Below are positions 17,300 to 25,964 of a DNA stretch of 64,000 bases, one piece after another; within the stretch, counting starts at the first letter, position 1, and every line of letters begins with the position of its first letter. This stretch comes from Streptantibioticus parmotrematis. Lineage in GTDB: Bacteria > Actinomycetota > Actinomycetes > Streptomycetales > Streptomycetaceae. The position numbers and the translations under genes were made by a program. The notes under the pieces were generated by a model. The model saw only the letters and a program-made list of their open reading frames with translations, was not told the origin of the DNA and did no database searches. The DNA is taken from assembly GCF_019890615.1 (NCBI RefSeq), contig NZ_JAINVZ010000021.1:62001-126000 (forward strand). Direction: 5' to 3'.

Positions 17300-18031
17300 G
17301 TGACCCGCACAGACAGCGCGCGCCACGCAGCCGCGACGACGAAGGAAAGCGTGCGGCACGCTGCGGAGGTGGTGGCACCCTACGTCGGTACGGCGAAGGA
17401 CACCGCCGCCCACTATGCCGACGAGGCCCGGCGCAGGATCAGCCCCAAGGTCGCGGCGGCCGCGGGCCAGGCGAAGGACACGGCACTGGCGCAGTACGAC
17501 AGCTACGTCGCCCCGCGCGTGGCGCAGGCCAAGGACGCGGTGCCGCCCAAGGTGGCGGCGACCACCGCGACCGCAGCCCGGCGCACCCGTGCCGCCGCCC
17601 AGCAAGCCGCGCAGCAGGCCGCCGACTACACCGCGCCCCGCGTGAACCAGGCCGTCGACTCGGCCCGGTCCGCCGCGGAGCCGGTGCGCGAGGAGGCCGT
17701 CGCCCGTGCCGGGGCCGCGCTCGCCGCACTGCGCGGGCAGGTGTCGGCCGCCGAGGTCGAGAAGCTGGTCAGGAAGCACCAGCGGCGCGGCCGGGTCGGC
17801 CGGTTCGCCAAGCGGACGCTGGTGCTGGGCGCGCTGGCCGGTGCCGGGTTCGCCGCCTGGCGCTGGTGGAGCAAGCAGACCAACCCGGACTGGCTGGTCG
17901 AGGCACCGTCCGCGACCGAGCCGCTGGAGGACGAGGCGCGTTCCGTGCCCGGCGACACGGAGCTGGACCCGGAGGTGCGCCGCAAGCAGGCCGAGGAGGC
18001 CGCCCACCGCGCGGAGGGCGGCGAGGACTGA
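17300..18031 (+). CDS. DUF5324-type alanine-rich repeat membrane protein
   Basis: The 243 residues start VTRTDSARHAAATTKESVRH. Ala/Lys/Arg-rich amphipathic repeats with recurring (Y)xxPR/PKVAxA(K)DAV units (about 20-130) resemble LEA-like or DUF5324 proteins. One hydrophobic stretch (about 175-195, LVLGALAGAGFAAWRWW) and an acidic tail follow. Function is unknown. GTG 17300 has the RBS GAGGAGGAGGT. Confidence 0.75.
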   Translation: MTRTDSARHAAATTKESVRHAAEVVAPYVGTAKDTAAHYADEARRRISPKVAAAAGQAKDTALAQYDSYVAPRVAQAKDAVPPKVAATTATAARRTRAAAQQAAQQAADYTAPRVNQAVDSARSAAEPVREEAVARAGAALAALRGQVSAAEVEKLVRKHQRRGRVGRFAKRTLVLGALAGAGFAAWRWWSKQTNPDWLVEAPSATEPLEDEARSVPGDTELDPEVRRKQAEEAAHRAEGGED

Positions 18032-18100
18032 GTCCTCGGCGTCCTCGGCCTCCGGGTTCGCGTAGGACGACGGCGTGGGGTGCGGGGCCTGTCCGGTCCC

Positions 18101-18158
18101 GCACCCTCGCGCTGTCCTGCGTGCCGTATCCCGCCCTCGCGCTGTCCTGCGTGCCCTG
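18101..18158. repeat. Direct repeat CCCTCGCGCTGTCCTGCGTG x2
   Basis: Two 20-bp-plus copies, about 33 bp apart, lie between the DUF5324 gene and the MFS gene. This looks like a slippage duplication; no function is evident. Confidence 0.6.
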
Positions 18159-18168
18159 CTCGCCCCGC

Positions 18169-19815
18169 CTAGTGCCGGCCGCGGCCCTGTGACGCCGCGT
18201 GCTCGGACGTGCGGGCAGGCGCCCGGCCCGGCCCAGCGTGGGTCTGCGGTCCCTGGTCCTGATCGACGTCCTCGATGACCGCCGGCACGCCACGTAGGGC
18301 GAAGAGCGCCGCGACCGCGCCCAGCAGGAGCAGCGCCGCACCGGCGAGGGTCGTCACGTGGACCGCGTGGGTGAACGCCAGCTTCGCGCCCGCCACGAAC
18401 GACCGCCCCGCCTGCCCCGGCAGCGTCGCGCCCGCCTGCACCCCGCCGCTGACCGACTCCCGCGCGAGGTGCGCGGCGGAGACCGGAAGGCGCGCGGGCA
18501 GCGTCAGACCGCCGCGGTAGACGGCGGACAGTACGGAGCCCAGGACCGCGATGCCCAGCGCGCCCCCGAGTTCCTGCGCGGTCTCCGAGACGGCGGCGGC
18601 CGCGCCCGTACGGTCCCTGGGCGCCGCGGCGAGCACGGTGTCCGAGGTGACGGCGATGGTGAGGATGATCCCGCAGCCGTTGACGACCACGACCGGCAGG
18701 AACGCCCAGTAGTCGGAGTGCGGCGTCATCGTGCCGAGCCCCGCGGTGCTGACCGCCATCAGGAACAGGCCGATCGCCACCACTCGGGCCCGCCCGATCC
18801 GCGGCACCAGCACGGCCGCCAGCGGCGCCGCGGCCACGGCGGACAGCGGTCCCGGCAACAGCGCCAGGCTCGCCACCAGCGGGGACCAGCCGCGTACGGT
18901 CTGGAAGTAGAGCGAGAAGGCGAGCGACAGCGTCGAGGACGCGAACATCGTCACCGTCGTCGAGCCGACCGCGCCGCTGAACGCCGGATTACGGAAGAGC
19001 CGCAGGTCCAGCAGGGGTTCCTCGAGCCGTGCCTGCCGCCGTACGAAGACCGTGAGCGCGGCCAGCCCGACGGCTCCGGCGAGCCAGGCGGAGGTGACGT
19101 GGGCGCCGTTCACGCCGAGCGTCTTGATCGCGTAGATCAGCCCCAGCAGCCCGACCACCGACAACGGCACGCTCAACCGGTCCAGTCTGCCCGGCCGGGG
19201 GTTGCGCGACTCGGGCAGCACGACCGCGCCGACGAGCACCACGAGCGCCATGACGGGCACGTTGATCAGGAAGACCGATCCCCACCAGAAGTGGTCGAGC
19301 AGCAGGCCGCCGACGACCGGCCCGAGCGCGAAGCTCGCGGCGCCGGTACCGCCGCTGATCCCGATCGCCATGGTGCGTTCCTTCGGATCGGTGAAGGCGT
19401 TGCGCACCAGGGAGAGCGTCGAGGGCAGGACCATCGCCCCGGCCGCCCCGAGCAGCACACGGGCCGCGATGAGCGTCGCGGCACCGGAGGCGTAGGCGGT
19501 GGCCAGCGACGCGGCGCCGAACGCGGTGGCGCCCAGCAGCAGCATCCGTTTGCGCCCGAAGCGGTCACCGAGGTTGCCCATGAGCACCATCAGGCCGGCC
19601 ATCGCGAAGCCGTAGCTGTCGGCGATCCAGAGAAGTTGGGTGGCGGACGGGTCGAGGGCCTTGACCAGTGACGGGATGGCGTAGTTCAGGACGCTGTTGT
19701 CGATCCCGAGCAGCATGCCGGCGACGCAGCACACGGCCAGCGTGGCCCACCGCGTCCTGGCGCCGGGCGACGCGCCGCCCGGTTCGTTCTTCTCGCGTGT
19801 CTCGTTCGTCGTCAT
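18169..19815 (-). CDS. MFS drug-efflux transporter, DHA2 (14-TMS) family
   Basis: The 548-residue transporter has about 14 hydrophobic helices. Motifs include GIDNSVLNYAIPSLVKAL in TM1, GNLGDRFGRKRMLLLG (motif A, loop 2-3) and ARVLLGAAGAMVLPSTLSLV. These fit QacA/SmvA/LfrA-type proton antiporters that export cationic drugs and dyes. ATG 19815 starts the conserved N-terminus; longer in-frame reading has no family match. It sits just downstream of, and on the same strand as, the large SARP regulator, which may control it. Confidence 0.9.
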   Translation of the reverse strand: MTTNETREKNEPGGASPGARTRWATLAVCCVAGMLLGIDNSVLNYAIPSLVKALDPSATQLLWIADSYGFAMAGLMVLMGNLGDRFGRKRMLLLGATAFGAASLATAYASGAATLIAARVLLGAAGAMVLPSTLSLVRNAFTDPKERTMAIGISGGTGAASFALGPVVGGLLLDHFWWGSVFLINVPVMALVVLVGAVVLPESRNPRPGRLDRLSVPLSVVGLLGLIYAIKTLGVNGAHVTSAWLAGAVGLAALTVFVRRQARLEEPLLDLRLFRNPAFSGAVGSTTVTMFASSTLSLAFSLYFQTVRGWSPLVASLALLPGPLSAVAAAPLAAVLVPRIGRARVVAIGLFLMAVSTAGLGTMTPHSDYWAFLPVVVVNGCGIILTIAVTSDTVLAAAPRDRTGAAAAVSETAQELGGALGIAVLGSVLSAVYRGGLTLPARLPVSAAHLARESVSGGVQAGATLPGQAGRSFVAGAKLAFTHAVHVTTLAGAALLLLGAVAALFALRGVPAVIEDVDQDQGPQTHAGPGRAPARTSEHAASQGRGRH

Positions 19816-19905
19816 GCGGGCCAGCGTGCGAGCCCCCGCTGACCGCGCCCGCACCGTCCGCTGACGGGAGCTGACGGGGGGCTGACGGGTGTGATGGGGG
19901 GGGCC

Positions 19906-19972
19906 GACTGGTGGCGCGGGATGACGGACGGCCGACCGGGGGCGCGGGATGACGGACAGCCGACGGATGCCG
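19906..19972. repeat. Imperfect direct repeat between MFS and SARP genes
   Basis: The unit GGCGCGGGATGACGGAC-(G/A)-GCCGAC occurs twice, about 33 bp apart. It precedes the MFS start and follows the regulator stop, so it could lie in a promoter or operator region. Significance is uncertain. Confidence 0.5.
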
Positions 19973-19988
19973 GGGCGGGCGGGGCGGT

Positions 19989-22900
19989 CTACGCGGCCCC
20001 GTCCGGCTCGGCCAGTCGTCGGCCCAGCGCCGCGTACGCACCGGCCGCGTCGAGCCCCGCGCCCCGGTCGTGGGCGGTCGCGTAGGCCTCCGCGCCCAGC
20101 GCCTCGCGCGTCGCGGCCTCGGTGACGGCGGCGTCGGGGCCCGCCACGACCTGCATGCCGCGCAGGGCACGGGCGATCCCCAGCAGTTCCGCCGCGCGTT
20201 CCGGGGCGCCGTCGAGCAGGGCCAGGTCGGCGGCGGCGTCCGCCACGGTGGCGGTGAACGGCCGGTTGCGGTCGGTCTGCGGAGCCCCGTAGGCCTCGCG
20301 GTAGCACGCCCTCGCACGGTCCCGCCGCCCACGCGCCGCGTGCAGGCGGCCACGGCAGACCAGGGTCTCGGTGCGGCTGACGTCGCCCGCGAACCACGCG
20401 GGCAGGCTCTCGGCCGCCGCCCGGTCGCACCAGCGGTCCGCCTCCTCCAGTTCGCCGCGCAGCCGGGCGGACTCGGCCAGCCCCAGGTGGGCCACGGCCA
20501 GGAACTCCGTGGTGCCGATCCGCCGGGCCAGGTCCGCGGCGGCCCGGAAGTCCGCGCACGCGGCGTCGTGATCGAGCGCCCGCAGTCGGCAGTGCCCGCG
20601 ATGGCACAGCAGATCAGCCCTGCTCTCGACCGCCTCCAGCTCGTCGGCGAGCGCCATCGCCTCGTCGATCAGCCGTACCGCGCGCGGCAGTTCGCCGCGT
20701 ACGGACAGAAACGACGCGAGATGGCTGCTGGCCAGCGCCTCGCCCCAACGATCTCCGAGTTCACGGAACTTGTCACGCGCGAGCGTGAACTCCCTTTCCA
20801 CGACGTCGGCGTGGCCCAGCACCATCCAGTTCTGGTAGGCGACACCGATGTGGTTGAGCGCCTGGAACCAGGGGTCGGTCTCCATGAGCGCGAGTGCCGC
20901 CTCCTGACGGACGTAGGTCTCCTCGTCCGGCACCCCCGCGAACGGCGCCCACAGCAGGAACATCACGGGATACCGCACGGGGCCGCGTTCCACGGTCACC
21001 CGCACGGACTTCAGGTGCTCGGCCAGTTCCCGCTGGTCGGCCACGTCCGGCGCCGCGGTCATGACGCACAGCGCGAACTCCTCCTCCAGCCCCTCCGGCG
21101 CTCGCGGCCCCACCGCCGTCACCAACTGCCTTGCCGGAACGGCGCCTTCGTACCGTGAACCGCGCAGCAGCCAGTACGTCGAGAGCGCGGCGACCAGCCG
21201 CATGCCGGTCGCCGTGTCACCGTCCGCGACGCAGCGGTGCAGCGCGGCGTGGAGGTTGTCGTGGTCGCCCGACAGCCGCCGGAGCCAGTCGAGTTGTCCG
21301 GCCCGCCGCAGCCGCGGTTCCGCGGTGACCGCCAGGTCCAGGAAGTACGCGGCGTGCCGCCGGCGCGCCGCGGCGGTCCCGTGGGCCTCGGCGAGCCGCT
21401 CGGCGCCGTAGGAGCGGATGGTCTCCAGCATCCGGTAACGCGCCTCGCCACCGCCGTCCGGCTGATGGGCCACCACCAACGACTTGTCCACCAGCGAGTC
21501 GACGAGGTCCAGCACGTCCCCGGGGTCGATCGGTTCACCGGAAACGGCACCGGGGGGAGCGCCGTCGCGGGCCCCCTGCGCCGGGTCCGCGCAGACCGCC
21601 TCCGCCGCCTCCAGCGTCCAGCCGCCCGCGAAGACCGAGGCGCGACTCAGCATCACGCGTTCCGGCCCGGTCAGCAGGTCCCAGCTCCAGTCGATGACAC
21701 CTCGCAGGGTGCGCTGCCTGGGCTGGGCGGTGCGGCTGCCCCGGGACAGCAGCCGGAACATCTCGGAGGACCGCAGAGGGGGCCCGGACTCCACCTCGGG
21801 CGGCGGGCCGAGCCGGTCGGCGATCTCACCGGCGGACAGCGACCGCAGCCGGGCGGCGGCCAGTTCGAGGGCGAGCGGCTGTCCGTCGAGCGCGGCGCAG
21901 ATCCGCAGCACCGCTTCGCGCTCGTCGTCCAGCGAGAACGTGGGCCGTACCGCGGCGGCGCGTTCCACGAAGAGCCGCACCGCGGGGAAGTCGGCCACCC
22001 CGTCCGTCGCGGCGCCGAGCGGCGGAAGCGCCAACGGGGGTACGGGACAGAGGGTTTCACCGGTGATACCGAAGGCCTCCCGGCTCGTGGCCAGGATCCT
22101 GAGCGAAGGGCACCGGGTGAGCAGGGTCTCGACGAGCCCGGCGGCGGCCTCGATGAGGTGCTCGCAGTTGTCCAGCACGAGCAGCGCCGGCCGCTCCGCG
22201 AGCGCGGCCGCCAGTCGGCTCACGGGATCCTGTGCGGGGCCGTTCGGGGTGAGCAGCCCCACCTCGCGCAGGCCCAGCGCCCCCAGCAGCGCCTGCGGCA
22301 GGTCGACGCCGTCGGTGACCCCGGCCAGCGGCACGAAGCACACCTCGCCGTCGAACCGGCCTGCGGCCTCGATCGACAATCGCGTCTTGCCCGCGCCGCC
22401 GGGACCGGTCAGCGTGACGAGCCGGGAGCCATGCAAACGCCCCGCGATGAGCGCGAGTTCGCTCTCGCGCCCCACGAAGCTGGTCAGCTGAGCGGGGAGC
22501 GCTGTTTCACGTGAAACACCCGGATGGGTCGCGGTCGGGCGGGTCGATGTTTCACGTGAAACACGTCCCGCACTCCCCTCGGAGGTCTCCCCTCGCAACA
22601 CCGCGAGGTGCGCGGCGGCCAGCTCCTCCCCCGGATCGACCCCCAGGCTCTCCGCCAACGTCTCCCGGGCGGTCTCGTAGACGGCCAGGGCGTCCGCCTG
22701 CCGCCCGTCGGCGGCCAGCGCACGCATCAGCTGCGCCGTCAGCCGCTCCCGCAGCGGATGTGCGGCGACCAGCTCCCGCAGTTCCGCCACGAGGTCGCGA
22801 TGCCCGCCGAGCGCCAGATCGGCCGCCACCCGGTCCTCCACCGCACCCAGCCGCAGTTCCTCCAGCCGGACCACCTGCGCCGCGGCGAACGGCGCCTCCC

Positions 22901-23312
22901 CGACGTCCGCGAGCGCGTCCCCGCGCCAGAGCCCCAGCGCCTCGCGCAGCAGCGCGGCGGCCCGCGCCGCCTCCCCGGCCGCCAGCGCCTCACGCCCCTG
23001 CCCGGCGAGCCGCTCGAACCGGTGCACGTCGACCTCGTCGCGATCGACGGCCAGCCGGTAGCCACCCGGCCGGTTCTCGATCGCTTCCCCCAACGCGGCC
23101 CGCAGCCGCGACACCTGGGACTGAAGGGCGTTGCCGACCCCGGCGGGCGGCTCGTCCCCGTAGATCCCGTCGATCAGCCGCTGCGTCGCGACGACCCGCC
23201 CGGCGTCCAGCAGCAGCATCGCGAGCAGAGCGCGCCGCCCGTACCCCCCGACAGCCACCCCCCGCCCATCAGCCCGCCGAGCCCACGTCCCCCCGAGAAT
23301 CCCAAATCGCAC
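19989..23312 (-). CDS. Large SARP/AfsR-like transcription regulator (wHTH-BTAD-NB-ARC-TPR)
   Basis: The 1107-residue protein has an OmpR-type DNA-binding domain (about 1-90), a bacterial transcriptional activation domain (about 95-240), an NB-ARC/STAND ATPase with P-loop GPGGAGKT (303-310) and LLVLDNCEHL (Walker B), then a long helical TPR-type sensor half. AfsR-like regulators switch on secondary metabolism or export when ATP and ligand bind. Two parS palindromes are read in frame as VSRET (251-255 and 266-270) in the linker between BTAD and ATPase. The MFS gene lies 170 bp downstream. The ligand is unknown. Confidence 0.9.
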   Translation of the reverse strand: MRFGILGGTWARRADGRGVAVGGYGRRALLAMLLLDAGRVVATQRLIDGIYGDEPPAGVGNALQSQVSRLRAALGEAIENRPGGYRLAVDRDEVDVHRFERLAGQGREALAAGEAARAAALLREALGLWRGDALADVGEAPFAAAQVVRLEELRLGAVEDRVAADLALGGHRDLVAELRELVAAHPLRERLTAQLMRALAADGRQADALAVYETARETLAESLGVDPGEELAAAHLAVLRGETSEGSAGRVSRETSTRPTATHPGVSRETALPAQLTSFVGRESELALIAGRLHGSRLVTLTGPGGAGKTRLSIEAAGRFDGEVCFVPLAGVTDGVDLPQALLGALGLREVGLLTPNGPAQDPVSRLAAALAERPALLVLDNCEHLIEAAAGLVETLLTRCPSLRILATSREAFGITGETLCPVPPLALPPLGAATDGVADFPAVRLFVERAAAVRPTFSLDDEREAVLRICAALDGQPLALELAAARLRSLSAGEIADRLGPPPEVESGPPLRSSEMFRLLSRGSRTAQPRQRTLRGVIDWSWDLLTGPERVMLSRASVFAGGWTLEAAEAVCADPAQGARDGAPPGAVSGEPIDPGDVLDLVDSLVDKSLVVAHQPDGGGEARYRMLETIRSYGAERLAEAHGTAAARRRHAAYFLDLAVTAEPRLRRAGQLDWLRRLSGDHDNLHAALHRCVADGDTATGMRLVAALSTYWLLRGSRYEGAVPARQLVTAVGPRAPEGLEEEFALCVMTAAPDVADQRELAEHLKSVRVTVERGPVRYPVMFLLWAPFAGVPDEETYVRQEAALALMETDPWFQALNHIGVAYQNWMVLGHADVVEREFTLARDKFRELGDRWGEALASSHLASFLSVRGELPRAVRLIDEAMALADELEAVESRADLLCHRGHCRLRALDHDAACADFRAAADLARRIGTTEFLAVAHLGLAESARLRGELEEADRWCDRAAAESLPAWFAGDVSRTETLVCRGRLHAARGRRDRARACYREAYGAPQTDRNRPFTATVADAAADLALLDGAPERAAELLGIARALRGMQVVAGPDAAVTEAATREALGAEAYATAHDRGAGLDAAGAYAALGRRLAEPDGAA
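22504..22517. other. parS site (ParB binding), first of a pair inside the SARP gene
   Basis: Perfect GTTTCACGTGAAAC, extended to the 16-bp palindrome TGTTTCACGTGAAACA (22503-22518). It is read through as Val-Ser-Arg-Glu-Thr in the minus-strand gene. It lies about 26 kb from oriC. Confidence 0.93.
22549..22562. other. parS site (ParB binding), second of a pair inside the SARP gene
   Basis: Perfect GTTTCACGTGAAAC (16-bp palindrome 22548-22563), exactly 45 bp from its neighbour, so both sites keep the same reading frame and encode VSRET. Confidence 0.93.
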
Positions 23313-23516
23313 ACAGCCGATTCTTCCCCACCGCCCAGGGCCCCCGCAGGCCCGCGGCCACGGGATTCACCGGTGCCCGCGCCGCCGGAACTCCTTCGCG
23401 AGCGCGCCCCGCGCAACAGCGTCGTGGCAACGGGGCCGCGTCGCCACGGCGCCGACATCACCCACGCGAAAAAGCTCCCCGACCCGCGTTTCCGCAGTTC
23501 AGGGAGCATCTGAGGA

Positions 23517-23540
23517 GTGGAGCCTAGGGGAGTCGAACCC
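23517..23540 (-). repeat. attL-like core (copy of tRNA-Ala 3' end)
   Basis: The 24 bp are identical to the last part of tRNA-Ala at 33895-33918 and include the T-arm and acceptor 3' strand. The rest of the tRNA is missing here. Sequence outside it (23489-23503) also resembles that beside the right core, at the same 13-bp distance. Confidence 0.88.
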
Positions 23541-23642
23541 GAAATTGTTACCCATCTGACCTGCGGAAACGCCGAAGAATCGGATATTCGGCCCCGTTTC
23601 CATCTCCCTGCACCCTGCTCCATCCGCCTCGGTCAGACTCCC

Positions 23643-23660
23643 GTGCTGACACGTCAGCAC
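23643..23660. repeat. Island-end palindrome GTGCTGACACGTCAGCAC
   Basis: Arms GTGCTGAC/GTCAGCAC extend outward to 11 bp with flanking CCC/GGG. A near-identical palindrome lies near the other island end at 33815-33832. It may be an integrase-arm, excisionase or repressor site. Confidence 0.65.
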
Positions 23661-23919
23661 GGGCCTGGAACACATTGCTGAAGAGAATCTCCGCTCATGA
23701 TCAAGCCCGTACTCATCATGCCCGTCGGATGATATGCGTCCGCTCAAGACCCATTGCACAAGTGAAAGCATCGATGAAGGCTCCAGACGGCGTCGACACC
23801 GGGGCATACACGAAAATCAGGACAGGCCCACGCGGGCACTGATCGCGGCAGGATCAGCGATTGATGGCAGCGTCGTAACTGGCTGACTCACGCGCAGTGC
23901 CGGACTTCGTCAAGCGGCT

Positions 23920-24396
23920 GCCGCACGACTGGCCGGCGAGGAGCAAGCTATGCAGCACGACACGCTGGCGAGCAACAGGCCCAGGCCGTCTTGAAGACGG
24001 TGCAGCAGACCCTGGAAGCACAGGCCAGGGCGCAGCAGCTGGAAGCCAAGCGCGACGTACGTGGCCTTCCTGCAAGCCGCCCAAGCGCTCATCGAAGACC
24101 GAAAGCGCGACCGAGGCGCTTTGGACAAGGTGCTCCTCGCCGAGGCTCAGCGGCCGTACCAGGTCCTGCGGCTGGACGGACCCGACAATGTTGCGACGCA
24201 TGGGCACTTCCTGATGCAGGCGATCATCGACTCCATGGATGACCGCTCGGTGGGCGCAGCTGCGATCGACCACTGCCTGCACCAGCACGTCACCGTGGCA
24301 CAGCGCCAACTTCAGGAACCGTGGTGCTGGATGGGCGGAAGCCGTAACTCCTGGATCGCAGGCGGGACGCCCGTACCCCCTGCCACCGGGACCTGA
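23920..24396 (+). pseudogene. Frameshifted remnant of a short hypothetical protein
   Basis: Two open stretches in different frames read as one protein. The first gives SYAARHAGEQQAQAVLKTV to LEAKRD; after a 1-2 nt shift near 24056 the second gives YVAFLQAAQALIEDRKRDRG and continues to about 24396. The LEAKRDxYVAFLQAA pattern resembles small Streptomyces proteins of unknown function with (K/R)R-x-AYxxFL motifs. Upstream frames are also broken. It is probably a dead cargo gene. Confidence 0.4.
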
Positions 24397-24399
24397 GGC

Positions 24400-24901
24400 G
24401 AACCAAGGTCGCATCACAATGAGGCGGCCGCTCGTTCACCAGGAACGTTACGCGATGATCCCCATGAGCAGGGGCTATGCCAAGATCCCCGCTACACCAC
24501 TCGGTCTCTCGGTGGGACACCATCCGTTCGATGCGATGGTTCTCGACTTCATGCCTCGGGGCGAGCTGCGGCTGGCAGCCTGCCCGCCTCAAGGACCTTG
24601 CCAGCGGATCACCGTCGACTACCTTCGTGTCGGGGGCGCCTGAACCGTGGCTCAGGACGACTACGCCCACCTTCAGGTGATCAAACCATCTGACGATACG
24701 GGGTCGTGAGTCCGGCGGCCCTCACACCGTTATCCACAGCCTGCAAACCATGCAGATCTCCGCCGGTACAGTGGGTTCGCTGCCCAGCGTTGCGCTAAGC
24801 GAGAATCGGACGTGATCTGTAGCGGAGAGTAGCGGGTTTAGGGATGGGGATCGCGTAGGGACAGCACTGGCGACCTAACGTGCTACTTGGTGGATGGAGA
24901 C
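24400..24901. other. Gap without a supported gene
   Basis: Short open stretches on both strands here have no recognisable motifs. One perfect DnaA box, TTATCCACA, lies at 24730-24738. The ~100 bp before 24902 probably contain the promoter of the methyltransferase operon. Confidence 0.4.
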
Positions 24902-25963
24902 ATGGAGCGTTTGGAAACACCGGTCACGCGAGAGACCTCCGTCATGGGTGAGGGTGTCTCAGTGAGGCAAGCACCCCTGCCACCAGGTCGTGCGTCCGTT
25001 GACGATGGCAAGTTGAAGGACACACCAGCGAACCGGGCGCTGCATCCCGTGGTGACACCGCAGGCTCTCTTTACGGATCCAGAACTGATTGACCACGCCT
25101 ACTACGCTGACGAGAAGGCTGTCGTGCTCCGCGACGACGTCCGCGCCGGGCTACGCAAATTGATCGATGCGGGAATCAAAGTCGACTGCATTGTGACTTC
25201 GCCGCCCTACTACGGGCAGCGTGATTACGGATACGATGGTCAACTCGGCCTCGAAGAGCGCCCACAACAGTTCATCGACAACCTGGTGGAAGTATTCCAG
25301 CTGTGTTGGGAGGTTCTCAGCGATACTGGTTCGCTGTGGATCAACATCGGTGACACCTACTGGAGTGGCAAGGGCGCGCATAAGAGCGGTGAAGCCAAGC
25401 AAGGGGCGCGACGCTTCGGAATCAGACCTCAAGACCGGCCCGGAGATGGCACGTGGGCGCGGCCGAAGCAGTTGCTTCTAATCCCTCATAGGCTTGCTAT
25501 CGCTCTGCAGGACGCCGGCTGGCTTGTCCGCAACGACAATGTGTGGGTGAAGCCCAATCCTGTTCCAGACCAGGTACGTGATCGCTGCTCAATCTCGCAC
25601 GAGTACGTGTTCCATTTTACGAAGAGCCGGTGGTACTACTTTGATCGCCTTCCTGTAGGGCGGAAGCAAGAGAAGACGGGGAGCGTGTTGCCGCCGCTCG
25701 ATACGTGGGATGCGCGAACTGCCTCTGGTAACGGAGGGAAGCATCGAGCGACCTTCTCTGATGACCTCGTGAGCATCCCGATCTTGGCTTCGACGCCACC
25801 CGATGGAATTGTTCTGGATCCATTCAATGGGTCAGGAACTTCTATGTTGTTCGCTAGAGCACGTGGATTTCGGTCAATTGGGATCGACCGTAGCGAGGAC
25901 TACTGCGAGCATGTTGCAGATGAGCTCAAGAGCCTAGACAGTCAACTCCACCTGGAGCCGTAG
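24902..25963 (+). CDS. Site-specific DNA methyltransferase (beta class, N4-cytosine or N6-adenine)
   Basis: The 353-residue protein has motif IV TSPPYYGQRDYG (99-110) early and the AdoMet-binding DPFNGSGTSMLF with GIDRSEDY near 306-330 late, the permuted beta-class order. TSPPY, rather than DPPY, favours cytosine-N4 methylation, but adenine-N6 cannot be excluded. It heads a tight operon with an unknown protein, a McrB-like and a McrC-like protein, so it most likely marks host DNA against their cleavage. ATG 24902 was chosen; TTG 24887, GTG 24890 and a later ATG are possible. There is no target-recognition domain of type I kind. Confidence 0.85.
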   Translation: MERLETPVTRETSVMGEGVSVRQAPLPPGRASVDDGKLKDTPANRALHPVVTPQALFTDPELIDHAYYADEKAVVLRDDVRAGLRKLIDAGIKVDCIVTSPPYYGQRDYGYDGQLGLEERPQQFIDNLVEVFQLCWEVLSDTGSLWINIGDTYWSGKGAHKSGEAKQGARRFGIRPQDRPGDGTWARPKQLLLIPHRLAIALQDAGWLVRNDNVWVKPNPVPDQVRDRCSISHEYVFHFTKSRWYYFDRLPVGRKQEKTGSVLPPLDTWDARTASGNGGKHRATFSDDLVSIPILASTPPDGIVLDPFNGSGTSMLFARARGFRSIGIDRSEDYCEHVADELKSLDSQLHLEP

Positions 25964-25964
25964 G

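Noticed and set aside
18169-20607. 812-codon frame treating the MFS protein as having a 264-residue N-terminal extension
   Set aside because: The extension is antisense/out-of-frame to the SARP gene end and has no conserved sequence; the family N-terminus begins at ATG 19815.
23499-23807. Minus-strand open frame across the left att core
   Set aside because: It spans the tRNA fragment and has no family features or ribosome site; chance frame.
24423-24670. Short open frames after the broken hypothetical gene
   Set aside because: Readings on both strands lack motifs or good starts; nothing supports a gene.
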